NCBI GenBank assembly: GCA_007120035.1 | Contig: SKON01000035.1 | Location: 1-50,160 of the forward strand | DNA: 50,160 nucleotides | Direction of reading: 5' to 3' | From: Myxococcales bacterium | GTDB lineage: Bacteria > Myxococcota_A > Bradymonadia > Bradymonadales > Bradymonadaceae | Shown: in pieces, positions 43,170 through 50,160 of the stretch | Layout: each line of letters starts with the position of its first letter | Position numbering within the stretch: the stretch's first letter is position 1 | The notes under the pieces: model-generated | What the model was told of the DNA's origin: nothing | Seen by the model: the letters and a program-made list of their open reading frames with translations, nothing else | Database searches by the model: none | Made by a program: the position numbers and the translations under genes

Positions 43170-43783
43170 GGGATACGCCGTTCGTTGAACCTGGTCGAGA
43201 CACAAAGAGTATCGTTCCACAGCAAGGATAGACGCTTTCTTTACCGATCGCAACGTCCTAGGAGCTCTGAGGGCCTGGTAAGCCAGGCGTCGGGGTTCGG
43301 CACGACGGCATCGCTCGGGGCGTCGGGGTTCGCGCCGGCATCGCTCGGAGAAGCACCGGAGCCCTGCCGCCTCCGGCGCAGGTGTTCGCCGAGTGTGCAA
43401 GTGAGCGGTGGAGGTGGAGCCGACCTCGAAGGTGGCGGATCTCGGCGTCAGAACCGGCGGCGTGCGGTGTGGGGAGGCTAGCGCGGGGCTTGGAGAGTGG
43501 GGATGTGGTGGGGAGGACACCTGCGCCAGAGGCGGCAGGGCTCCGGAGGCAGGCTCGAGTCGAAGGTGGCAGCTCTCGGCGTGAGTAACGTCGAGGTTCG
43601 CGCCGGCATCGATCGTGGCGTCCGGGTTCGCGCTGGCATCGATCGTGGCGTCGGGGTGCGCGCCGGCATTGATCGTGGCGTCGGGGTTCGCGACGTTCCG
43701 GTATCCTTCGTCGCCTACCCCGACGCCACTCCAAAACCCCACGCCATCACTGCGTACCCCCACGATCTGGTTCTCCACCGCCC
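43170..43783. repeat. 614-bp repeat mosaic between genes
   Basis: No credible gene. A tandem repeat with exact 30-bp units lies at 43591-43680 (three units plus a partial). Related units lie at about 43288-43350. Two arms of 32 bases, 30 of them complementary, sit at 43356-43387 and 43515-43546 with 127 bases between. A 26-bp imperfect direct repeat is at 43426-43451 and 43560-43585. Open frames exist only because the repeat length is a multiple of three. Confidence 0.7.
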
Positions 43784-46700
43784 CTAGCTCTCCGGAGGTC
43801 GAAGAACCTTGGCGTCGGAGAGCCGCTCCATCACCTCATCGACGGCCGCCAGGAGCTGGGGATCCCCTTCGCCCGGCCGGGCCTCCGGTGGGAAACTCAC
43901 CTCCTGGTCGGGCTCCACCCCCTGGTTTTCCAGGTCGTAGCCCACGTCCTTCAGCCAGAAGGAAAACTCCGGCTGGGTGGTCACGCTGCCGTCGACCAGG
44001 GCATGGCGAGGGAAAATGCCGATCACCCCGCCCCAGGTGCGGCGGCCGATCAGGGGGCCGAGCTCCATCAGCTTGAAGCAATGGCTGAAGACGTCGCCGT
44101 CGCTGCCGGCCTCCTCGTTGGTCAGCGCCACCAGCGGGCCCATCAGGGCGTTCGCCGGGTAGGGCATAGGCTGGCCCCATCGCTGCAACTCGTATCCCAG
44201 GGGCTTGCGGGCCAGCTTCTCCAGGAGAAGCTGGCTGACGTAGCCGCCACCGTTGAACCGGACGTCCACGATCAGGGCCTCCCGATGGCTGGCGGTGAGG
44301 AACTGCCGATGAAACTCGGAGTACCCCCCGGGGCCCATGTCGGGGACGTGGACGTACCCCACTCTCCCCCCGGTGAGGTGGTCCACAGTCCGGCGGTTCA
44401 GGGCCACCCACTCCCGGTACCGGAGGCGAGTCTCGTCGGTGAGGGTCCGGACCGTAATGGTTCGCGGGGGCGCCTTCCCGTCGCCGTCGGCCACCAGGAG
44501 CTCCACCTGACGGCCGGCCTGGTTAGCCAGCAGCTCCCCGGGGGCCCGGGTACGGGTCAGGGCCTGCCCGTTGATGGCCAGGACCACGTCACCCTCCCGG
44601 ACCTGGGAGCCCGGGCGCAGCAGCGGCGAGGACTGGTGGGCGTCCCAGGGATCGCCGCGGAGGATCTCCCCGACCTCGTAGGCCCCGGAGAACCGGTCCG
44701 GCTCGTCCTGCAGCTTCCAATCCGGTCGATAGTGCAGCTCGGCGCCCAAAAACCCGGGCTGCACCTGAGGGGGATCCCGGTAGTCGCCGCCGAGCTCATA
44801 GGCGTGGCTCGTGCCCAGCTCTCCCTGCATGGTCCACACCATGTCGGAGAACTCGCTGCGGCAGGACACCCGGTCCAAAAGCCGGCGGTACCGGACCCAG
44901 ACATCGTCCCAGTCCACGCCGCCCATGTCCTCTCGCCAGAAATGATCTCGCATCAGCCGCCAGGCTTCTCGCAGCATCTGGGCCCACTCCTGGCGGGGCT
45001 CCACCTGCACGGAGATCCGGTCCAGGTCGATCAGCCCCGACTCCCGGTCGGCCTTCTCGGCGTCTTCATCGACGGAGTCCGCCGAGGCGCTGATCACCCA
45101 CAGATCGGCGTCCACCTCCACCGCCAGGGTCCGACACCGCAGGTCCAGGGTGAAGGATCCCACCCCGGAGGTGATGGTCTCCACCTTCTGCTTCTTCAAC
45201 GAGTATGCCTGCAAGGTCCCCGTAGACTCGCCGCTCAACGAGCCCGAGACGGGGTACACCGTCCAGAGCACCCGGTCCGAGGTGGCAGCGATGTCGCCGT
45301 AATTGCCCTCGGGGACGGGGAAAAACTCCAGGCGCTCCTGGATCCCGTCGAGGTCCACCCGGAGCTTCTCCGGCTTGTCCTCACCGTCGCCTTCGTCGGC
45401 CTCATCCCCCTCGGACTCGCCATCGGAGTTCTCCACGCCCTCGTCCCCGTCGTCATCGCCCTCCAGAGGCCGCGGTCGCTGCAGGAACGGGGAGTCCTCA
45501 TCGGCGCTGAGGGTGATCGCGCAGGGCTTCATGCCCCGCGGGAAGCTGAGCTCGAAGAAGTGGGCGTCGTGGACGGGATCGAAGTGGCGGTAGGAGAGAA
45601 AGTAGAGGTATCGACCCTCGGGATCGAAGGCGGGCTGCACGTCCTGAAAATCCCCGGAGGTCACGTCGTGGACCTCGCCGGTGGCCAGCTCTACCAGCCG
45701 GATCCGGCTCCGGGAGTGGCCGTTGTAGAACCCGTAGGCCCCCCACTCTCCGTCGGGAGAGAAGGCCACCCCGGCGATCCGATCGTAGGGGCTGCGGTCC
45801 AAGAGGGCGCACTCTCCGGATTCCACGTCGAGGTGGATCACCTCGTGGCGGTGGTTCGTGAAGAGGACGGCGTCTTTGACGGGAGAGAGCACCATCTCGA
45901 TGGGGCGACCGATGTCGAAGTCCCCGGTGTCCACCTCCACCACGGGCTGATCGCCGTCGACGTCGTGGATCTCGAACCGCTCCTCCCCGGAGGCGTCGGA
46001 GATCACCAGGAGGCGCTCCCCATCCCCGAGGTAGGTGGCCAGCCGGTATCGCACGCCCTGCATCTCCCCGGTCTGGCGGACGGCGCCCTCCCAGTTGCCG
46101 AAGTTGAAAGCTTTGCCCCGAGCGATCACCGAGAGGGAGTGGCCCCGGGGGTGGAGGGTGTACTCCTCGACGAAGTCCGCGGCCTCCACGAACCGGCTCT
46201 TCAACTCCACCTGCGGCGAGACGTAGTCCACCTCGATAAGGGCGGTCTCTCCAGAGGAGATGTCGTAGGCGTAGAGCGCCCCCCCGCAGGTATAGACCAC
46301 GGTGGCGTCGTGGTGAGACGCCCACCGCACGAAGTGGTCCTCGTGGTGGGTGTGCTGCGTCAGATCTGAGCCGTCCACGGCGCAGGAGTAGAGGTTTCCG
46401 CAGCCATCGCGGTCAGAGACGAAGTAGATTCGGTCGCCGATCCACATGGGTCGGCAGAGCCCGGCCCGCTCGTCGGCGAAGAGCTCCTCCCAGACACCGT
46501 CCCCCCCGTCGATCCAGAGCTGGCCGGCCATGCCCCCCCGATACCGCTTCCAACGGGCCAGATCGTCGCTGTACCTCGCCAGCACTCGGCCATCGCCGTC
46601 GGGCTGATAGGAGAGCCGCCGGGCTTGGCCGATAGACAGGCGCTCCACGGGACCCCCCTCCCGGGGGACAGAGTAGAGCGCTCGCATCCGCAGGAAGGGC

Positions 46701-47041
46701 TCCCGCAGGTTCGACGCGAAGATCACGGACTGGCCATCGGGCGAAAACCCCACCACGTCAGCCAGCCGGGCCCCGCTAAAGGTGATCTTCTTCGACGGCC
46801 CTCCTCGAGAGGGCATCACGAAGACCTCCGGGCACCCCTGCTCGGTGCTCGTGTAGGCCAACCACTGCCCGCACGGCGAGAACGCCGGGTAGGCCGCCTG
46901 GCCCTCGGCCCCGGTCAGCCGCCGAGCCACGCCCCCCGACAGCGGCACCATCCACAGGTCGTCCTCGCTGACGAAGACCACTTGATCACCGTAAATCGCG
47001 GGGTATCGAAAGTAGCCCACTTCTTGACTGCTGCTCGTCAT
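43784..47041 (-). CDS. Tricorn protease homologue (S41)
   Basis: Large oligopeptidase of 1085 residues; archaeal tricorn is about 1070. The N-terminal half carries the beta-propeller repeats (VGYFRYPAIYGDQVVFVSEDDLW, YPAFSPCGQWLAYTS, VGFSPDGQSVIFAS, VAFSPDGEWGAYGF). An acidic Asp/Glu/Gly linker of about 35 residues follows (coded near 45370-45470). Then come a C1-like helical domain (LREAWRLMRDHFWREDMGGVDW), a PDZ domain (GDVVLAINGQALT) and the S41 core. Catalytic candidates are the His of GELGTSHAYELGGD, the Ser of NEEAGSDGDVF and the Glu of GVEPDQEV. It degrades peptides released by other proteases. ATG 47041 is preceded by GAGAG; the longer open frame runs through repeats and is rejected. 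Confidence 0.93.
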   Translation of the reverse strand: MTSSSQEVGYFRYPAIYGDQVVFVSEDDLWMVPLSGGVARRLTGAEGQAAYPAFSPCGQWLAYTSTEQGCPEVFVMPSRGGPSKKITFSGARLADVVGFSPDGQSVIFASNLREPFLRMRALYSVPREGGPVERLSIGQARRLSYQPDGDGRVLARYSDDLARWKRYRGGMAGQLWIDGGDGVWEELFADERAGLCRPMWIGDRIYFVSDRDGCGNLYSCAVDGSDLTQHTHHEDHFVRWASHHDATVVYTCGGALYAYDISSGETALIEVDYVSPQVELKSRFVEAADFVEEYTLHPRGHSLSVIARGKAFNFGNWEGAVRQTGEMQGVRYRLATYLGDGERLLVISDASGEERFEIHDVDGDQPVVEVDTGDFDIGRPIEMVLSPVKDAVLFTNHRHEVIHLDVESGECALLDRSPYDRIAGVAFSPDGEWGAYGFYNGHSRSRIRLVELATGEVHDVTSGDFQDVQPAFDPEGRYLYFLSYRHFDPVHDAHFFELSFPRGMKPCAITLSADEDSPFLQRPRPLEGDDDGDEGVENSDGESEGDEADEGDGEDKPEKLRVDLDGIQERLEFFPVPEGNYGDIAATSDRVLWTVYPVSGSLSGESTGTLQAYSLKKQKVETITSGVGSFTLDLRCRTLAVEVDADLWVISASADSVDEDAEKADRESGLIDLDRISVQVEPRQEWAQMLREAWRLMRDHFWREDMGGVDWDDVWVRYRRLLDRVSCRSEFSDMVWTMQGELGTSHAYELGGDYRDPPQVQPGFLGAELHYRPDWKLQDEPDRFSGAYEVGEILRGDPWDAHQSSPLLRPGSQVREGDVVLAINGQALTRTRAPGELLANQAGRQVELLVADGDGKAPPRTITVRTLTDETRLRYREWVALNRRTVDHLTGGRVGYVHVPDMGPGGYSEFHRQFLTASHREALIVDVRFNGGGYVSQLLLEKLARKPLGYELQRWGQPMPYPANALMGPLVALTNEEAGSDGDVFSHCFKLMELGPLIGRRTWGGVIGIFPRHALVDGSVTTQPEFSFWLKDVGYDLENQGVEPDQEVSFPPEARPGEGDPQLLAAVDEVMERLSDAKVLRPPES

Positions 47042-47149
47042 GAATCTCTCACGCAGGGGTTCTGCCCCGGGCACGGGGCGGGACCGCATACCCTGCACGA
47101 TTCTCCAGAATTCGTCACGGGTAATTGGGGCATCGATCGGGGAGTATTC

Positions 47150-47370
47150 GTCCGGGCGGCGCGGGACGACCCCTCCGCCCTTCGGGCACCTCCCCACAGG
47201 TGGGGAGAAGGCTCGGCGCTTCGGTGTGGCGTTGGGGTTCGCGGTGGGGCGAACGGTCGGGCGGCGCGGGACGACCCCTCCGCCCTGCGGGCACCTCCCC
47301 ACAGGTGGGGAGAAGGCTCGGGGCTTCGCTGTTTCTCACTGGGTTCGCGGTGGGGCGAACGGTCGGGGCG
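47150..47370 (-). repeat. Palindromic repeat array, two units in reverse orientation
   Basis: Two units with a 105-bp period (matching points 47165 and 47270) of the same family as at 1-229 but on the other strand. Each has the CCCCAC/GTGGGG palindrome and the CCCTCCGCCC core. The first unit differs by one base in the central hairpin. Confidence 0.8.
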
Positions 47371-47438
47371 CAGATAACCCCCGGCGCTGCGCGCCGCCCA
47401 TACGTGAGAGATGATCGCGAACCCGAGCCGAAGCAGAA

Positions 47439-47625
47439 AACCCGTGGCATTCTAACCACCTGTGGGGAGGTGCCCGCAGGGCGGAGGGGTCGCCCCGCGC
47501 CGCCCGGACCTTCGCCACACCGCGAACCCCAACGGCACACCGAAGCCCCTGGCATTCTCCCCACCTGTGGGGAGGTGCCCGCAGGGCGGAGGGGTCGCCC
47601 CGCACCGCCCCACCCTATACCAAAC
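47439..47625 (+). repeat. Palindromic repeat array, two units in forward orientation
   Basis: Units start near 47439 and 47542, a period of about 103 bp. With the reverse array at 47150-47370 they form a large imperfect inverted repeat around a ~70-bp centre that holds the GCGCTGCGCGC segment near 47384-47394. Confidence 0.8.
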
Positions 47626-47719
47626 CTCCCCTTTTGAGACTTCCACCTTCAGACCGGCATCGAACTATGGTAAGGCCCGATCTTGTGATTCCTTCCCGAC
47701 TCCTTCGTTGAGCCGTCCC

Positions 47720-49264
47720 ATGTCCGAACCTCGCTCCATCGTCCTCTACGACACACAAAGCCAGACCAAGCTCCCCTTCGAGCCCATCGAACCAGGGAAG
47801 GTGAAGATGTACATCTGTGGGGTCACCGTCTACGACCTGACCCACATCGGCCACGCCCGGGTGTACGTGTTCTTCGACACCGTGAAGCGGTTCTTCGAAC
47901 GGGCCGGCTACGAGGTCTGCTACGTCCGCAACCACACCGACGTAGACGATAAGATCCTGGCCCGGGCCGAAGAGACCGGCGTGGATCCCCTGGAGCTCTC
48001 GGCGAAGTTCATCGACGAGATGGATCGGGACATGGACGCCCTGGGGCTGGATCGACCCGACATCGAGCCCAAGGTCAGCGACCACATCGAGGAGATCATC
48101 GAGATGGTGCAGACCTTGATCGACAAGGGCTTCGCTTACGAGTCCGGGGGCGACGTCTACTATCGGGTGGAGAGCTTCGACGGCTACGGCAAGCTCTCTC
48201 GTCGCAAGCTCGAGGACATGGAGGCCGGTCGGTCGGGGCGAGTGACGGAGACGGATCTGAAAGAGCACCCCTTCGACTTCGCGCTGTGGAAGGGGGACAC
48301 CTCCGAGGACTCCCTGGGGTGGGACTCCCCCTTCGGTCGAGGCCGGCCCGGGTGGCATATCGAATGCTCGGCGATGAGCATGCGGTACCTCGGCGACGGC
48401 CTCGACATTCACGGCGGGGGCCGAGATCTGATCTTCCCCCACCACGAAAACGAGATCGCCCAGTCCGAAGCCGCCACGGGCCACGCCCCCTTCGCCAAGT
48501 ACTGGATGCACGTGGGGATGGTGAACGTCGCCGAGGTGGTCGACGGGGAGGCCGTGGAGCGCAAGATGTCCAAATCCCTGGGGAACTTCTGGACCACCCG
48601 GGATGTCCTGGGGCAGTACCACCCCGAGGCGGTGCGGTACTTCATGCACACCACGGTGTATCGAAACCCCATCACCTACTCCATGGACAACCTCGAGGAG
48701 GCCACCTGCCGGGTGGAGTACCTCTACTTCACCCTGGACAGGATCGATCGGGCCCTGAAGCGGGCCGGCTACGATCTGGAGAACCCGCCGCCGGAGCGCG
48801 CCGTCCAGGGGCCGCTGAAGGACCTGATCGAGCCCTTCGAGGACCGCCTCGACGCCGCCCTGGCCGACGACTTCAACACCCCCAACGCCCTGGCCCTGAT
48901 CAGCGAGCTGGCCCGGGCGAGCAACGAGTGCGCCACCTGCAAGGGAGGCCCCGACGAGGCGACCTGCTATGCTATGAGTCGCCTTCGGGCTCACCTTTTG
49001 ACCGCCGGGGCGCTCCTCGGCTTTCTCCGGCGGGACCCGACGATCGCGCTGCGTGAGCTGCGGGACCTGCGGCTGAAGCAGAAGGACCTGACCGCCGAGG
49101 AGATCGACGAGATGATCGTCGAACGGGAACAAGCCCGGGCGGAGAAGGACTGGGTCCGGGCCGACCAGCTCCGGGACCGCCTCGACGAGCTCGACGTGGA
49201 GATCATGGACTCTCCCGAGGGCACGACCTGGCGGATCCGGGGCGCCCGGGCCCGACAATGTTGA
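47720..49264 (+). CDS. cysS: Cysteinyl-tRNA synthetase
   Basis: Class I aminoacyl-tRNA synthetase of 514 residues, a little longer than E. coli CysS (461). The zinc/Cys-binding site is built from MYICGVTVYD (Cys33), HIECSAM and PHHENEIAQ. HIGH is at 42-45 (DLTHIGHARVY) and KMSKSLGN is intact, so it can activate Cys and charge tRNA-Cys. The C-terminal helical DALR-type region contains a short Cys pair insert (NECATCKGGPDEATC) that I do not recall as standard. ATG 47720 begins the conserved protein. Upstream are palindromic repeats; downstream a lipoprotein gene starts 21 bp later. Confidence 0.97.
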   Translation: MSEPRSIVLYDTQSQTKLPFEPIEPGKVKMYICGVTVYDLTHIGHARVYVFFDTVKRFFERAGYEVCYVRNHTDVDDKILARAEETGVDPLELSAKFIDEMDRDMDALGLDRPDIEPKVSDHIEEIIEMVQTLIDKGFAYESGGDVYYRVESFDGYGKLSRRKLEDMEAGRSGRVTETDLKEHPFDFALWKGDTSEDSLGWDSPFGRGRPGWHIECSAMSMRYLGDGLDIHGGGRDLIFPHHENEIAQSEAATGHAPFAKYWMHVGMVNVAEVVDGEAVERKMSKSLGNFWTTRDVLGQYHPEAVRYFMHTTVYRNPITYSMDNLEEATCRVEYLYFTLDRIDRALKRAGYDLENPPPERAVQGPLKDLIEPFEDRLDAALADDFNTPNALALISELARASNECATCKGGPDEATCYAMSRLRAHLLTAGALLGFLRRDPTIALRELRDLRLKQKDLTAEEIDEMIVEREQARAEKDWVRADQLRDRLDELDVEIMDSPEGTTWRIRGARARQC

Positions 49265-49285
49265 CGTAGATGACGAGAGGCAGCG

Positions 49286-50160
49286 ATGGTGACCGGGCTC
49301 CAAGACAGACTCTGTATTGCCGTAGCCTCGGCGCTCTTGCTGAGTGTGGGGTGCAATATCATCGACGAAGGCGTCACGCCGGCTCAACCCGACGCCGGCG
49401 AGGAGCTCGACGCCGAGCCCACGCCCGACGCGGAGACCCCCGACGCTGACCGTCCCGAGCCCGACGCCTCCGACGACGCGTCCACGCCGGATCCCGACGC
49501 CTCACCGGATCCCGACGTCGAGCCCGACACCGGACCGGACTGCGACAACCTGGAATGCCTCCTCCCGGAGTGCACCGATCAGACCACCTCTCTGATCGGG
49601 CAGGTGACCCTTCCGTCGGGCTCTGTGGGCGTGCCCGGGGTGGATGTCTACGTCCCCAACGCGCCTCTCGATCCCGTCCCCGAAGGCGCTGTCTGCGAGA
49701 CCTGCCCGGGCCTCACGGGCCAACCCCTGATACATACCACCACCGGGCTCGACGGGATCTTCCGCCTGGAAGATCTCCCCGCAGGCGAGGAGATCCCCCT
49801 GGTGATCTCCATCGGTCGGTGGCGACGAGAGCACCTCCTCTCCCTGGATCCCTGTGCGGACCACGAACTCGACCCCGACCTCGGCCGACTGCCCCGAAAC
49901 AGCGACGAGGGTCATATCCCCAAGATGGCGGTGGTCACCTCCCAGTGGGACACCCTGGAATGCATGCTCCGGTCCATGGGGATCGACGACCAGGAGTTCG
50001 GCGGCGCCGACTCGAGCGCCCGGATCCACCTCTTCCAGGGCCGCACGGGCGCCACGGAGTTCACCCAGGACCACGGCGGCGAGGGGATCCTCCTGGCCCC
50101 GGAGTGGTGGACCGACGCCGACAATCTCTCGCCCTACGACCTCCTGCTCTACGGCTGTGA
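49286..50160 (+). CDS. Lipoprotein with Asp/Pro-rich linker and regulatory-like domain, partial
   Basis: The frame runs from ATG 49286 to the window end without a stop, so the C-terminus is missing; 291 full codons are seen. Signal peptide with lipobox LSVGC (Cys23). Residues 30-83 are a low-complexity Asp/Pro/Ala/Glu linker that lifts the protein from the membrane. A regulatory-like beta-sandwich follows (SLIGQVTLPSGSVGVPGVDVYVPNAP, TGLDGIFRLEDLPAG), then the start of another domain (HIPKMAVVTSQWDTLECMLRSMG, YDLLLYGC) seen in Myxococcota surface lipoproteins of unknown role. It lies 21 bp after cysS. A GAGAGG lies about 7 bases before the ATG. Confidence 0.82.
   Translation, partial: MVTGLQDRLCIAVASALLLSVGCNIIDEGVTPAQPDAGEELDAEPTPDAETPDADRPEPDASDDASTPDPDASPDPDVEPDTGPDCDNLECLLPECTDQTTSLIGQVTLPSGSVGVPGVDVYVPNAPLDPVPEGAVCETCPGLTGQPLIHTTTGLDGIFRLEDLPAGEEIPLVISIGRWRREHLLSLDPCADHELDPDLGRLPRNSDEGHIPKMAVVTSQWDTLECMLRSMGIDDQEFGGADSSARIHLFQGRTGATEFTQDHGGEGILLAPEWWTDADNLSPYDLLLYGC

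Larger units (their letters stand above)
47042..47719. other. 678-bp intergenic region dominated by palindromic repeats
   Basis: Divergent spacer between the tricorn gene and cysS. Two reverse units and two forward units of the palindromic repeat fill 47150-47625 and are described separately. Between 47042 and 47150 I see no strong promoter for the tricorn gene. Between 47626 and 47719 I see no clear promoter or ribosome-binding site for cysS. No RNA gene is recognised. Confidence 0.6.

Noticed and set aside
43591..43690. CRISPR-like 30-bp repeats
   Set aside because: Units are contiguous with no spacers and no cas genes are nearby, so this is a simple tandem repeat.
43170..43778. N-terminal extension of the diguanylate cyclase frame
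   Set aside because: It crosses repeats and gives low-complexity sequence (NPDATID units); the recognisable protein begins at 43169.
47042..47302. N-terminal extension of the tricorn frame
   Set aside because: It is translated palindromic repeat; ATG 47041 has a ribosome-binding site and begins the conserved propeller.
47150..47625. CRISPR array or transposon ends
   Set aside because: The ~105-bp units lack unique spacers, and no transposase gene or target duplication is seen.
49555..50160. Arg/Pro-rich open frame at the right end
   Set aside because: The frame starting at 49286 has a lipobox and domain-like sequence and runs to the edge; this other frame is its shadow.

Overview
The window is about 50 kb of very GC-rich, densely coded bacterial chromosome. 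Several traits together suggest a deltaproteobacterial/Myxococcota-type organism, possibly Bradymonadales-like. These are Ser/Thr protein kinases with a C-terminal membrane anchor, a TPR/PEGA protein, many lipoproteins with Asp/Pro-rich linkers, a MYXO-CTERM-like C-terminal tail, caspase-like peptidases and acidic secreted proteins. The assignment is inferred from gene content only; no rRNA or tRNA gene is present to test it. Central-metabolism genes (hemN, cysS, sucA-sucB-lpdA) show this is core chromosome rather than a mobile element.

Layout. 1-229: extragenic palindromic repeats. 293-4853 (+): hemN, an aidB-type acyl-CoA dehydrogenase and an SLC13/DASS transporter. 4875-5957 (-): RCK-gated K+ channel. 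6074-11935 (+): TPR/PEGA protein, a small lipoprotein and a membrane Ser/Thr kinase with overlapping or abutting ends, then a large multidomain surface protein with a MYXO-CTERM-like tail. 11952-18910 (-): serpin, caspase-like peptidase, Svf1/AttH-like protein, a second AidB-like acyl-CoA dehydrogenase and a second Ser/Thr kinase. 18998-20215 (-): baeRF-type protein. 20403-24917 (+): overlapping cluster of M42 peptidase, KamB-like P-loop protein, unknown 599-residue protein and truncated hemoglobin. 25001-26323 (+): lipoprotein. 26356-31906 (-): complete 2-oxoglutarate dehydrogenase operon with its own E3. 32019-37270 (-): second caspase-like peptidase, Ig-like lipoprotein, and a degenerate 5'-nucleotidase fused to an outer-membrane barrel. 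37472-37914 (-): candidate short transcript with promoter, extended Shine-Dalgarno, 15-codon ORF and terminator. 38033-39007 (+): nitronate monooxygenase-like enzyme. 39040-40905 (-): acidic protein with three internal repeats. 41237-42205 (+): GT-C-like membrane protein. 42219-43169 (-): FHA-GGDEF diguanylate cyclase. 43170-43783: repeat mosaic. 43784-47041 (-): tricorn protease homologue. 47150-47625: inverted pair of the same palindromic repeats. 47720-49264 (+): cysS. 49286 to the end (+): partial lipoprotein.

The most unusual locus is the caspase-serpin cluster. A secreted caspase-like peptidase is followed on the same strand by a lipoprotein serpin with an intact inhibitory hinge and an Asp at or next to the predicted scissile position. 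The serpin has its own sigma-54-like promoter. The second strong candidate is the short minus-strand transcript near 37.5-37.9 kb, which carries 16 nt complementary to the usual 3' end of 16S rRNA directly before a 15-codon ORF. The pseudo-5'-nucleotidase/beta-barrel fusion and the orphan KamB-like protein next to a globin gene are also worth follow-up.
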